This document shows positions 42,388-51,129 of a stretch of 64,000 bases of DNA, piece by piece. The DNA lies in contig NZ_CP071129.1 in NCBI RefSeq assembly GCF_017220215.1, positions 2,108,001 to 2,172,000 on the forward strand, read 5' to 3'. The notes under the pieces are model-generated. The model was not told the origin of the DNA, did not search any database, and worked only from the letters and a program-made list of their open reading frames with translations. The position numbers were made by a program, and so were the translations under genes. How positions within the stretch are numbered: position 1 is the first letter of the stretch; every line of letters starts with the position of its first letter. The stretch comes from Caballeronia sp. M1242 (GTDB lineage: Bacteria > Pseudomonadota > Gammaproteobacteria > Burkholderiales > Burkholderiaceae).

Positions 42388-43311
42388 ATGGACCGCTTCC
42401 TTGCAATGAAAGTGTTCGCGCGCGTGGTCGAGGCGGGCAGCTTTTCGAAAGCCGCCGACGCGCTTCGCCTGCCGCCCGCGAGCGTGTCGAGAACGCTCCA
42501 GGCGCTCGAAGCGCATCTCGGCGCGCGCCTGCTCAATCGCACGACGCGCAGCATCAGCATCACCGAAGACGGCGAAGCCTATTACGAGCGATGCGTGCGC
42601 GTGCTCGGCGAAGTCGACGACATGGAGGCGTCGCTCTCGCGCTCCAAGCTGAGTCCCAAGGGCAACGTCAAGGTGAGTCTGCCGCAAGTGATGGCGAAGA
42701 ACACCATCATTCCCGCGCTGCCGGAGTTCTTCGCGGCGTACCCGGATATCGGCATCGAACTGGTGCTCACGGACCGGCAGGTGGATCTGGTCGAAGAAGC
42801 CGTGGATTGCGTCGTGCGCGTAGGCGCGATCGGCGATGTCGGACTGGTGGCGAAGCGCATCGGCGCTTATACGCAGATCACGTGCGCGTCGCCGGCTTAT
42901 ATCGAGCAATACGGCGAGCCGCAGACGCTCGACGACCTGGACCGGCACCTCGCCGTGGGCTATGTGCTCAACAAGTCCGGACGCGTGCGCAACTGGGAAT
43001 TTCTCGTGGACGGCGAAACGCGCGCCGTCGCGCTCAAGTACAAGATCGCCGTCAACGACGCCGATTCATATATCGCGTGTGGTCTATCGGGACTCGGGCT
43101 GATCCAGAGTTCGAGCTATACGCTCGATCCGCATCTGAAAAGCGGCGCGTTGCGCCGCGTGCTCGCGGACTATCCGGCGCAACCGCGCGTCGTGTCGGTG
43201 CTGTACGCGGCGAACCGGCATCAGCCGCGGCGCGTGCGCGTGTTCATCGACTGGGTCGCGGATTTGTACGCGCGCTTGCCGACATTTCAGGAAAGCGAGG
43301 CGCGGTCCTAG
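42388..43311 (+). CDS. LysR-family transcriptional regulator
   Basis: A 307-aa LysR protein. The winged helix-turn-helix covers residues 1-60 (MDRFLAMKVFARVVEAGSFSKAADALRLPPASVSRTLQALE), and the type-2 periplasmic-binding effector domain spans about 90-300 (GNVKVSLPQVMAKNTIIPALPEFFAAYP). It belongs to the branch often annotated as DmlR-like/PtxR-like. It is convergent with the wbiI-like gene and its target is unknown; nothing in the sequence ties it to the polysaccharide genes beyond position. The gene ends in a 9-bp tandem repeat that carries its stop codon. Confidence 0.92.
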   Translation: MDRFLAMKVFARVVEAGSFSKAADALRLPPASVSRTLQALEAHLGARLLNRTTRSISITEDGEAYYERCVRVLGEVDDMEASLSRSKLSPKGNVKVSLPQVMAKNTIIPALPEFFAAYPDIGIELVLTDRQVDLVEEAVDCVVRVGAIGDVGLVAKRIGAYTQITCASPAYIEQYGEPQTLDDLDRHLAVGYVLNKSGRVRNWEFLVDGETRAVALKYKIAVNDADSYIACGLSGLGLIQSSSYTLDPHLKSGALRRVLADYPAQPRVVSVLYAANRHQPRRVRVFIDWVADLYARLPTFQESEARS

Positions 43312-43329
43312 CGGTCCTAGCCGTCCTAG
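43303..43329 (+). repeat. Three tandem 9-bp repeats with in-frame stop codons
   Basis: CGGTCCTAG at 43303-43311 and 43312-43320, then CCGTCCTAG at 43321-43329. The period is a multiple of three, so the TAG stop of the LysR gene is repeated three times in frame. It looks like slippage duplication. Confidence 0.85.
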
Positions 43330-43340
43330 CCGTCGAACGA

Positions 43341-45227
43341 TCAGTTCGCCGCCTTCGCCTTCGTCACCTGCACGCTTTGCAGCACCGGCGCGGCGGCGGT
43401 CTGATACTCCGGCACCCATCTGCGCAGATCGCGGCGCACTTCGTCGTCCGACAGCACGCGGTGCTGCATGAGCCACGGCAACAGTTCGTCGATGAACCCG
43501 TCCGGCACGCCCCGCGCCTGCGCGATGCGCAGTTTCGGATGCGGCGTGCGCGTGGTGGTTTCGTCGTCGGCGAGCAGTTCTTCGTAGAGCTTTTCGCCCG
43601 GACGCAAGCCCGTGAACACGATGCGAATCTGCTCTTCGCTGTAGCCATAGAGGCGAATCAGGTCGCGCGCGAGATCGACGATGCGCACCGGCTGCCCCAT
43701 GTCGAGAATGAAGATTTCGCCGCCGCGCCCCATGCTCGATGCCTGCAACACGAGCTGCGCGGCTTCGGGAATCGTCATGAAGAAGCGCGTGATCTCCGGA
43801 TGCGTGACCGTCACCGGGCCGCCCTTCGCGATCTGCTGCTGGAACTTCGGGATCACGCTGCCCGCGCTGCCCAGCACATTGCCGAAGCGCACGGTCTCGA
43901 ACTGCGTGCGCGGCGCGGTTTGCTGCAACGCCTGACACGTCATCTCGGCGAGGCGCTTGCTCGCGCCCATCACGTTGGTCGGATTGACGGCCTTGTCGGT
44001 GGAAATGAGCACGAAATGCCGCACGTCATGGCGGATCGCCGAGCGCGCGACGCGTAACGTGCCGAGCACGTTATTGCGCACGGCCTGCCACGCGTTCTGC
44101 TCTTCCATTAGCGGCACGTGCTTGTAGGCCGCCGCATGAAACACGATATGCGGCGTGAAGCGCGCCATCGTCTGATCGAGCAGCAGCGAGTCTTTCGCGT
44201 CGCCCACCACCGGCACCACGGAGAAGTCCGGAAACTTCTCGTGCAACTCTTCGATCAGGCGATACATCGCGTATTCGCTCAAATCATAGGCGACGAGTTG
44301 CGCCGGCGAGAAACGCAGAATCTGCCGGCACAGTTCCGATCCGATGGAACCGCCCGCGCCCGTCACCATCACCACACGCCCGTGCAGCAGTTGCTCGACG
44401 TGCGGCATGTCGATCTTCACCGGCTCGCGGCCGAGCAAATCTTCGAGGTCGATCTGGCGCACGCGCGAGAGGAAACCGCCCTCGCCTTGCGTCAACTGAT
44501 TGAGCGCGGGCAGCACCATGACTTTGACGCCCGCTCGCACGCAAAGCGTCGCGACGCGCCGCTGCTCGTCGACGGACGAAGACGGAATCGCGATGATCGC
44601 GTAGTCGGTCTTGTACTGCTCCGCGACCTTCGACAAGTCGCTGAACGAGCCGAGCACCTTGTGACCGAGCACTTCGCGGCCTTGCTTGGCGGGATCGTCG
44701 TCGAGCAGGCCGACGAGACGCCATTCCGACGACCGCGCGAGTTCGCGCGCCAGCATCGCGCCGGCGGTGCCCGCGCCCAGCACGATCACCGGCTTGCCTT
44801 GCCCGACAAGCCCGCCATACAAATAGAACTCCTTGCCCGCGCGATACAGCGCCCGCGCGCCGCCCATCGCCAGAAACAGCAGCAGCGGCGCGACGATCAG
44901 CACGGAGCGCGGAATGACGGGCGTGGGCTGGGCCATCACCGCGCCGATCATCACGACGAGCGCGCCGACCACCACCGACTTCGAAATCCGCATCAAATCC
45001 GGCAGGCTCGCGAACACCCACATGCCGCGATACAGCCCGAAGACGCGGAACATGACGCCGTACACGGGCAGCACCCACGTGAGCGCGACGAGCGCGCCGT
45101 GCCGGAAGTCATGCGGCACGGTGCCGTTGAAGCGGATCAGATAAGCGGCAAGCCAGGTGCCCGCGACCGCGCACAGGTCGAACGTGAAGGCGCCTGCGGA
45201 AAGCCATGAAGCTTTGAATCGAATCAT
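43341..45227 (-). CDS. wbiI: WbiI/WbpM-like nucleoside-diphosphate-sugar 4,6-dehydratase
   Basis: A 628-aa membrane-anchored enzyme. Four N-terminal helices are followed by a first Rossmann domain (PVIVLGAGTAGAMLARELA) and the catalytic SDR domain (VVMVTGAGGSIGSELCRQIL) with ISTDKAVNPTNVMGASKR, in which Met replaces the usual Tyr as in WbpM/FlaA1-type dehydratases. It is expected to convert UDP-GlcNAc to a 4-keto-6-deoxy sugar, such as a QuiNAc or FucNAc precursor. Its ATG overlaps the stop of the WbiH-like gene by 4 bp. The wbiG-H-I order matches the Burkholderia O-antigen locus, where WbiI is the last gene. Confidence 0.9.
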   Translation of the reverse strand: MIRFKASWLSAGAFTFDLCAVAGTWLAAYLIRFNGTVPHDFRHGALVALTWVLPVYGVMFRVFGLYRGMWVFASLPDLMRISKSVVVGALVVMIGAVMAQPTPVIPRSVLIVAPLLLFLAMGGARALYRAGKEFYLYGGLVGQGKPVIVLGAGTAGAMLARELARSSEWRLVGLLDDDPAKQGREVLGHKVLGSFSDLSKVAEQYKTDYAIIAIPSSSVDEQRRVATLCVRAGVKVMVLPALNQLTQGEGGFLSRVRQIDLEDLLGREPVKIDMPHVEQLLHGRVVMVTGAGGSIGSELCRQILRFSPAQLVAYDLSEYAMYRLIEELHEKFPDFSVVPVVGDAKDSLLLDQTMARFTPHIVFHAAAYKHVPLMEEQNAWQAVRNNVLGTLRVARSAIRHDVRHFVLISTDKAVNPTNVMGASKRLAEMTCQALQQTAPRTQFETVRFGNVLGSAGSVIPKFQQQIAKGGPVTVTHPEITRFFMTIPEAAQLVLQASSMGRGGEIFILDMGQPVRIVDLARDLIRLYGYSEEQIRIVFTGLRPGEKLYEELLADDETTTRTPHPKLRIAQARGVPDGFIDELLPWLMQHRVLSDDEVRRDLRRWVPEYQTAAAPVLQSVQVTKAKAAN

Positions 45228-46273
45228 CCGCGACTACCTCGAGAGTGTTCGGAGGCAAGCGCCGCTTGGCGCCGCCAGCATGTATCGACTGCGAGTCCCG
45301 CCACCACCAGAACGATAGCCCAGCCCGCGACGGCGACCCACTGCGCCACCGGCGCAAACGCGAGCGCGAGGTTGGCGAGAACGACGCCCGCCAGCATCAG
45401 CGCGTACCATGCGAGCGCGGTGCGCGCGTGGCCGACGCCGAGCCGCACCATCCGCTGATAGTAATGCTCGCGATGCGCCTGCCAGAACTGCTCGCCGCGC
45501 GCGAGGCGCCGCAGCAGCGTGACCGATGCATCGCCGATGAACGGCGCAAACACGAGCGCCGGGAACCAGACCGGCCACGTGCCCTTCAGCCAGCCCCAAT
45601 AACCGAGTGCGCCTGCGAAGAATCCTAGAGGAATCGACCCTGAATCGCCTAGAAATATTCGTGCCGGATGGAAGTTGAAGAGCAGAAACCCCGCCGCCGC
45701 GCCCGCGATGGCCACGCTCGCGATGCCGAGATCGATCTGCGGCACGGGCCCGGACAGCGCCGCGACCGCGTAGCCGCCGAAGCCGATGAGCGCCATGCCG
45801 CCCGCAAGCCCGTCCGAACCGTCCATGAAGTTGTAAAGATTGACGAGCCAGACCATCAGAAAGCCGACCGCGACGAGCGCCCACCCCGGCACCGGAGCCG
45901 GGTACAGCCCGATCAACAATGCGACGGCGGCGACATGCGCCCCGAACCGCACGCGCGCAGGCAGGCCGCGGCGGTCGTCGATCTGCGACACGGCGGCGAG
46001 CGCCGCGGCAAGCACGGCGGCGAGCCACATCGACCGCGTGAGCAGCAGCATCGCGATGACGGCGACCGGCACGATGCCCCAGCCGCCGACGCGCGGCGTC
46101 GGGCGCGTGTGCAGCGAACGATCGTTCGGGATATCGGTGGCGAGCCGCCACGCGAGACCGGTGCGCAGCAGCGCAAACAGAATCAACGCGCAGACTCCAA
46201 GCGACGCAGCCGCGACCCATACGGCTGCTGTCCACGGCGAATGCACGAGGAAAGGAAACAGCGAGGCACTCAT
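45224..46273 (-). CDS. wbiH: WbiH/WbpL-like undecaprenyl-phosphate HexNAc-1-phosphate transferase
   Basis: 349 aa from MSASLFPFLVHSPWTAAVW (ATG 46271-46273; a longer frame upstream is not needed for the first membrane helix). A polytopic MraY/WecA-superfamily protein with RSLHTRPTPRVGGWGIVPV, WLVNLYNFMDGSDGLAGGM (metal-binding Asp) and PARIFLGDSGSIPLGF, then GEQFWQAHREHYYQRMVRLG with the His-rich catalytic loop. WbpL-type enzymes start O-antigen synthesis with FucNAc- or QuiNAc-1-P, which fits the adjacent WbiI-like dehydratase and WbiG-like epimerase. It is the second initiating transferase of this superfamily in the window. Confidence 0.87.
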   Translation of the reverse strand: MSASLFPFLVHSPWTAAVWVAAASLGVCALILFALLRTGLAWRLATDIPNDRSLHTRPTPRVGGWGIVPVAVIAMLLLTRSMWLAAVLAAALAAVSQIDDRRGLPARVRFGAHVAAVALLIGLYPAPVPGWALVAVGFLMVWLVNLYNFMDGSDGLAGGMALIGFGGYAVAALSGPVPQIDLGIASVAIAGAAAGFLLFNFHPARIFLGDSGSIPLGFFAGALGYWGWLKGTWPVWFPALVFAPFIGDASVTLLRRLARGEQFWQAHREHYYQRMVRLGVGHARTALAWYALMLAGVVLANLALAFAPVAQWVAVAGWAIVLVVAGLAVDTCWRRQAALASEHSRGSRG

Positions 46274-46396
46274 TTCCCGATTGGCCTTGTGTACGTTTTT
46301 TAAGCTAAGCCGATGATGCCGGTTCCGCGCTGACCCGCGTGTTACCGGCACTTATCGGTTGTTACGGGACGTTAACTCGCCGCGACCCGGCGGGAA

Positions 46397-47347
46397 CTAG
46401 CGTCCTTCTGCCGCACTCTGCTGGAGAAAGCACGCGGCGGTGGCCGCGAGACCCGCCTCCAGCGAGTACGAGGGGCGCCAGCCTAGCACATCGCGGATAT
46501 GCGCCGAATCGACACGCAAGCTGCCGGTGAGCCGCTCGATTTGCGCGGTCTTGCCGGTGAGCCGCCCCGCCGCTTGCAACAGGCCGACGGGTACGGGCAA
46601 GAGACGCGCCGGACGCTTCAGATGATGCCCGAGCCGGCGCGCGAGTTCGGCGACGCCCGGATCGTCGCCGTCGGTCACGTGGAAAATCTGGCCGGCCGCG
46701 CGCGGGTTCGTCGCGCATTCGACGAGCGCACTCGCGAGGTTATCGACATAGACGAGACTTCTTTGCGCCGTCACCGCGCCGATCGGCAGCGGCATGCCCT
46801 TCGCGATGGCCCGCATCAGCGCCAGAAAGTTGGCGCGCACCTCGGGCCCATACACGAGCGGCGGACGCGCAATCACGATCTCGAGCCCGGTGCGCGCGCC
46901 GAACTCCTGGAGCCTGACTTCGGCTTCCGCTTTGGAGACGCCATACGCGTCCGGCGGACGACGCTCGTCTGTTTCCTTCAGCGGCTCGCCGTGGTCGAAC
47001 TCCGCGAGCGCCTTGATGCTGCTCACGAAGACGAAGCGCGTCGCGCCGGCGCGACGGGCGGCGTCGGCGGTCTTCAGCGCCCCGTCGACATTGACCACGC
47101 GGAACGCGGCGAGCGGATCGGCGGCGGCGTCGCGCATGACATGCACGCGCGCGGCGAGGTGAATCACCGAATCGCAGCCTTCGAAGACGGCGGGCGTGAT
47201 GGCATCGAGCGATGCTATTTGAACGGTATGCGGCCCCGCTCCCTGACGGACAATGCCGAGCGGTTCCCTGCCCGCGTCAATCAGCGCACGCGTGACCGCG
47301 CGGCCGACGAAGCCGTTGGCGCCCGTGACGGCAATGCGCCCGGTCAT
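46397..47347 (-). CDS. wbiG: WbiG-like NAD-dependent sugar epimerase/reductase
   Basis: 316 aa from the ATG at 47345-47347, chosen because it overlaps the stop of the upstream GT2 by 4 bp (ATGA). It is an extended SDR protein: TGANGFVGRAVTRAL (residues 6-20), FVFVSSIKAL, and the catalytic Tyr-Lys in PDAYGVSKAEAEVRL, with VIARPPLVYGPEVRANF. It matches WbpK/WbiG-type enzymes that reduce or epimerise UDP-4-keto-6-deoxy-HexNAc to UDP-FucNAc or UDP-QuiNAc, the product used by the WbiH-like transferase downstream. Confidence 0.87.
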   Translation of the reverse strand: MTGRIAVTGANGFVGRAVTRALIDAGREPLGIVRQGAGPHTVQIASLDAITPAVFEGCDSVIHLAARVHVMRDAAADPLAAFRVVNVDGALKTADAARRAGATRFVFVSSIKALAEFDHGEPLKETDERRPPDAYGVSKAEAEVRLQEFGARTGLEIVIARPPLVYGPEVRANFLALMRAIAKGMPLPIGAVTAQRSLVYVDNLASALVECATNPRAAGQIFHVTDGDDPGVAELARRLGHHLKRPARLLPVPVGLLQAAGRLTGKTAQIERLTGSLRVDSAHIRDVLGWRPSYSLEAGLAATAACFLQQSAAEGR

Positions 47348-48177
47348 AGCCATTTCCACCCAAAGCGGCTGAAGAACTTGTACGCCGACGCGATGAAGAG
47401 CTTGATATGCGTCCAGCCCTTGCCGGCCGCGTCGCCGCCGTGATGCAGCACGCGCACGGACGGCACGTAGGCCACGCGCGCGACGTCGTGCGTGCGCAGG
47501 CTCAAGTCGTAGTCTTCGAAATAGAGGAAATAGCGCGGATCGAAGCCGCCGAGCTTTTTCAGGACTTCGGTGCGAAAGAGCATGAAGCAGCCGCTGACGA
47601 TGGGCGGGTCCCAGACGATGTCCTTGGTCCCGATGACGTCGCGCATGTCGTATCTTGCGAGCCTCGCTTCGAACGGTTTTCTCATGCTGCGCGGGAGGAA
47701 GCCCCGAATGAAAAGGTCCAGAACCGTGGGATAGCGGCGGCAAAGAAATTGTTGACTGCCGTCTTCTTCCAGGATCAGCGGTGAGAGGAGCCCGACTTCT
47801 GGATGCGCATCCATGAAAGTCAGCGCGTGAGTGAGCGCGTCGGCGTCCAGTTCGATGTCGGGGTTCAGGATCAAGTGGTAACGGCTCGATGCGCGCTCGA
47901 TGGCGAGATTGTGGCCGCGGCCGTAGCCGACGTTGCCTTGGCCTTGGATGACGGTGGCTTTCGGCATCACGCAACCCGGCGTACGCTCCAGTCCGCCGTT
48001 ATCCACGAGATAAAGCTGCATGCCATCGCCGGACGACTTCGCGCCCAGCCCTTGCGCCGCAGCGTTCAATGTACTGAGGGTGCGCTCCAGAAGTTGCGCA
48101 TTCGGCCGATAGACCACGAGCGAAACGGTTAGCGAAGTGATGTCGGGATTCACGCCCGTGCTTGTTTTGGACTGCAT
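47344..48177 (-). CDS. Family 2 glycosyltransferase (WbiF/WbbL rhamnosyltransferase-like)
   Basis: 277 aa from the ATG at 48175-48177; an upstream Met at 48249/48255 would add 24-26 basic residues in front of the GT-A fold. Conserved segments are SLTVSLVVYRPNAQLLERTLSTL, LVDNGG, NVGYGRGHNLAI, LNPDIELDADAL (the DxD-type motif), SGCFMLFRTEVLKKLGGFDPRYFLYFEDYDL and VRVLHHGGDAAGKGW. This is the WbbL-like family that commonly transfers rhamnose, or a 6-deoxyhexose, in O-antigen synthesis. Its stop overlaps the wbiG start, and it is probably the functional counterpart of WbiF. Confidence 0.85.
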   Translation of the reverse strand: MQSKTSTGVNPDITSLTVSLVVYRPNAQLLERTLSTLNAAAQGLGAKSSGDGMQLYLVDNGGLERTPGCVMPKATVIQGQGNVGYGRGHNLAIERASSRYHLILNPDIELDADALTHALTFMDAHPEVGLLSPLILEEDGSQQFLCRRYPTVLDLFIRGFLPRSMRKPFEARLARYDMRDVIGTKDIVWDPPIVSGCFMLFRTEVLKKLGGFDPRYFLYFEDYDLSLRTHDVARVAYVPSVRVLHHGGDAAGKGWTHIKLFIASAYKFFSRFGWKWL

Positions 48178-48320
48178 TCTCGAAGCGGTTCTGGCGGCTG
48201 CACTGATCAGGCGACGCACATGTGGAAGTTTTCTCGACGGTAAGCGCATGACCATGGAGCCGGCCCTGTGCTGCTTGATCCGTCGAATGCGGCGGCGATT
48301 AACGCCTCTTCATGCGATCT

Positions 48321-49922
48321 CTATTGGCAATGAAGCGCCCCGTTCAAGCCGACCATTTTCATGCCTTGCGGTAGCCCCGGTATCTGAAGCTCTGTGAACC
48401 GCTGCGCGATGTCCCGCATGAGCAAGCCATACGTGTTTTGCAGCTTAAGCCGCTCGAGACCGTCCACGGTCGCGTCCGGAGCCAGCAAAATAAGCCGCGT
48501 TCTCGACATCGCCGCGATATGCCTGCGCTGAAATTCGGGCGACCGAGGGTACAGATAATATAACTCCCAGAACGGCGCCTTCGCGTTCAGGTACGCATAG
48601 ATACCGGGAAAATGCGGCGCGGTCATAAACTCGTCGCTTTTTATATTGCACGACTGCACGGTTTTGCGTACCGCTCGAAGGACGTCCGCCTCGTATTTGG
48701 GCACTGCGAACTGCTTCCCGCTGATCGGCACCCACTCGACGGCATCGGGGGCCTCGGCCATCATTCGCCGGTACGCGACTGCCGGCTCGCTCGGCAACCA
48801 GGCGATCACGCACAAGACAGCGAAGGCCACGACGGCTCCCGAAACGACGCTCCTCAGTCTTGCGTTGGACCAATAGAAATTGGCGGCCGCAAACGCTGCG
48901 GGAAAGACGGGGAGTGTTGCCTGTGCGATATGCCCGAAGTCTGCGCGATCGAATGCTTGCTGAAGATAAGGAATGCCGGCAAGCGATGACGCGAGCAACA
49001 AGACCATCGACGGATCGCGCTCTTGTTGCTTGCGCTCGGCCCACGCAGCAGACGCGATCCCGAAACAGTAGATGGCGGGGAAGACCAGGCACGCAATACC
49101 GATCGACTCCGCCTGCAATGCATCCACGAGAGGCAGATGTCGAAGCTCCAGCCGCCATGGAAACGGGATGGGCAAGGCCAATTGCCAGTCTTTGGTGAAC
49201 AGCACGGACGTCATAAAAGCATCGCGAAACCCAGGCACCGCCAGAATCGCCAAGAGCAGAGGCAAATAGCCGAGCACGACGCCGCCTGCGTAGGCGGCGA
49301 TGATCTTGATCCCGGGCAACCTTTTCTCGCTGAACGCCGAGAAGCCCATACAGAAAACAGCAGCGATAACGTAGAACACACCGTGGTTGCGCCCCAGAAT
49401 AGCCGCCAGCCCTGTCGCGATGCCGAGAGCAGACCAACGCATTGCCGCCCTCGGTCTAAGCAGCACGAAGAACAGCATCGCAACCAAGACGAGCGATGCC
49501 GTTTGCTCGAAGACCTTGTGCCGTGGATAGCCGAGCGCCAGAGCGATTAGCACCGCACATGCTATTCGCAAGCCGCCCCGCATGCGAGCACGGCATAGGA
49601 CGAACCATATCGCCGCAAGTCCGACGGCGCCGAACGCGGCGCAGGACGCGAGCAACGTGAAAAGACCGTCATGCCCTGTCAAACGGAATATTGCGCTGGT
49701 CCAGTAATATCGGCCGGGATCGTAGCTGAAGAAGTCGCGCAGTGGCACTTCGCCCAATGCAGTCCGCTGCGAGGCGTACCAGAGTAGTCCCTCGTCCGAC
49801 CAACCGAAGCCGTATTTCCATTGTGCGATGAACGTCAGGCCACAGAGCAAGCAAGCGCCGACGATGGCTTCCGACAGATCAAGCGAAATGCCGCGCCTCT
49901 GCGCTGCAACGAGTGAAGACAT
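48321..49922 (-). CDS. Polytopic membrane glycosyltransferase (GtrC-like, GT-C type)
   Basis: 533 aa from MSSLVAAQRRGISLDL (ATG 49920-49922). An in-frame start at 50003 would overlap gtrA and add only hydrophilic residues. About 10-11 hydrophobic helices precede a C-terminal soluble domain of about 130 residues. The first periplasmic loop carries WSDEGLLWYASQRTALGEVPLRDFF, the acidic DE pair typical of GT-C enzymes using polyprenyl-phosphate sugars. Its position after gtrB and gtrA suggests a glucosyltransferase that modifies O antigen or another glycan in the periplasm. It is not closely similar to the known GtrC proteins I can recall, so the call rests on topology and context. GC content is visibly lower than that of its neighbours. 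Confidence 0.7.
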   Translation of the reverse strand: MSSLVAAQRRGISLDLSEAIVGACLLCGLTFIAQWKYGFGWSDEGLLWYASQRTALGEVPLRDFFSYDPGRYYWTSAIFRLTGHDGLFTLLASCAAFGAVGLAAIWFVLCRARMRGGLRIACAVLIALALGYPRHKVFEQTASLVLVAMLFFVLLRPRAAMRWSALGIATGLAAILGRNHGVFYVIAAVFCMGFSAFSEKRLPGIKIIAAYAGGVVLGYLPLLLAILAVPGFRDAFMTSVLFTKDWQLALPIPFPWRLELRHLPLVDALQAESIGIACLVFPAIYCFGIASAAWAERKQQERDPSMVLLLASSLAGIPYLQQAFDRADFGHIAQATLPVFPAAFAAANFYWSNARLRSVVSGAVVAFAVLCVIAWLPSEPAVAYRRMMAEAPDAVEWVPISGKQFAVPKYEADVLRAVRKTVQSCNIKSDEFMTAPHFPGIYAYLNAKAPFWELYYLYPRSPEFQRRHIAAMSRTRLILLAPDATVDGLERLKLQNTYGLLMRDIAQRFTELQIPGLPQGMKMVGLNGALHCQ

Positions 49923-49981
49923 GGGTTTTCCGTTGTTATGGACTACGGCCGCTTTGGCAGAGACGCTCGGTGCATATTGTT

Positions 49982-50413
49982 CTAGTCGTCTCTGAAGCAC
50001 CATAACCGGCTTGCCACCAGAGAAATCACCGGGATGATGACAGCCGAGCCGAGCGTCGCCGCAACCGCCGAAAGGGACGTATTACGAAGAACAGACGCGA
50101 GGAGTGCCGTGTTGATCAGAAAGGTGGTCAACGACACGGTCAAGAACCGCAACAGCGCCCTTTTCGGCTGTCCGGGCTGGCTGAACGTCCAGAAGTAGTG
50201 GCCGCAAAAGGAAAGAACGAATGCGCAGAGAAAAGCGCAGGTGTTGCCGAAAAGCGCTGGCACGCGCAACTGCCCGACCAGCGTCCCGGCAATTGCCATG
50301 TGCACGAGCGTCGCGGCGCAACCGACGAGCGCGAAGCGCCCCGCGATGAGCGCCTCGCGGATCAGCACTACAAGGCCCGGCGATCGCTGTTGCTTGAGTG
50401 ATCGCCCGGTCAT
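49982..50413 (-). CDS. gtrA: GtrA-family flippase-like membrane protein
   Basis: 143 aa from the ATG at 50411-50413, overlapping the methyltransferase stop by 4 bp (ATGA). Four membrane helices with FALVGCAATLVHMAIAG near residue 25 and FGNTCAFLCAFVLSFCGHYFWTF, which is the GtrA signature region (F-x3-Y-x2-N-x-F/W type). GtrA proteins are thought to flip the undecaprenyl-phosphate-glucose made by GtrB. Here it is coupled to a methyltransferase upstream and a GT-C-type protein downstream. Confidence 0.87.
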   Translation of the reverse strand: MTGRSLKQQRSPGLVVLIREALIAGRFALVGCAATLVHMAIAGTLVGQLRVPALFGNTCAFLCAFVLSFCGHYFWTFSQPGQPKRALLRFLTVSLTTFLINTALLASVLRNTSLSAVAATLGSAVIIPVISLVASRLWCFRDD

Positions 50414-51126
50414 GGTTTCTTTGTGGCCATGCAGAAGATCGACAGCCCAGCGATGCGATTCCACCGCATGAACGGCAACTCTGCATCGCAGATGGAAGCG
50501 AGCACTCTATTGACGAGCCAGTGATGGCGCTTCAATTGCGACTGCGCCGGCGCTTCGCCAGCGCGATATCGCTGCGAGAGTCGCATGCCAGCCGCAATCG
50601 GAAACACGCCACCGAAAAAGTATCCGCCACGGTCGACATGCAATCCCGCCTCGCGGACTACATGCTCCAGTTGAGGCAATACATAACGGCGCCTGTGTTC
50701 GAGAAAATCGTCGTGCGCACTCCAGAGGAACTGGAAGGCAGGAACAGTTATCAGAAAGCGCGCTCCCGCCGGCACCTTTCGCACGTATTCCGCGAGCAAC
50801 GCTACATCGTCGTCCACATGCTCGAGGACGTCCATGAGCAGGACGAGATCCGCATTGCTCGATGCGATCGATCTGCGGTAATGAACCGGCTTGCCCGCCC
50901 GGAACGCATCGGAATCGTTCGGGTAACCGATATCGACGCACCAGGCTTCCCGCGCTTCCGTGGTTTCGAGCAGTTTTCCCGAGAAGTAGCCAGAACCCGC
51001 ACCCACGTCGAGAATGCTCGACACAACCTGCGTTCCCAGCATGGCGCGCATTGCCTTCGCCTTCGAGGCGTAATACCAGTGACGGTCGATATCGTCGCCG
51101 AGTATCTCGGTTTCCTTGACATCCAT
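50410..51126 (-). CDS. Class I SAM-dependent methyltransferase in the gtr operon
   Basis: 238 aa. The SAM-binding motif I is SILDVGAGSGYFSGKLLE (residues about 38-55), with acidic motif II CVDIGY and VLLMDVLEHVDDD (motif for Methyltransf_11/23). HRRRYVLPQLEHVVREAGLHVDRGGYFFG follows. A C-terminal hydrophobic stretch, IAGLSIFCMATKKP, suggests membrane proximity. It lies 3 bp after gtrB and overlaps gtrA. A methyltransferase between gtrB and gtrA is not part of the standard gtrABC set, and its substrate is unknown (possibly the polyprenyl-linked sugar or the O antigen). Confidence 0.83.
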   Translation of the reverse strand: MDVKETEILGDDIDRHWYYASKAKAMRAMLGTQVVSSILDVGAGSGYFSGKLLETTEAREAWCVDIGYPNDSDAFRAGKPVHYRRSIASSNADLVLLMDVLEHVDDDVALLAEYVRKVPAGARFLITVPAFQFLWSAHDDFLEHRRRYVLPQLEHVVREAGLHVDRGGYFFGGVFPIAAGMRLSQRYRAGEAPAQSQLKRHHWLVNRVLASICDAELPFMRWNRIAGLSIFCMATKKP

Positions 51127-51129
51127 GAT

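Noticed and set aside
43303..43329. The tandem repeat as part of a CRISPR or phase-variation tract
   Set aside because: Only three 9-bp units that keep frame, lying after the stop; no spacer structure and no effect on coding.
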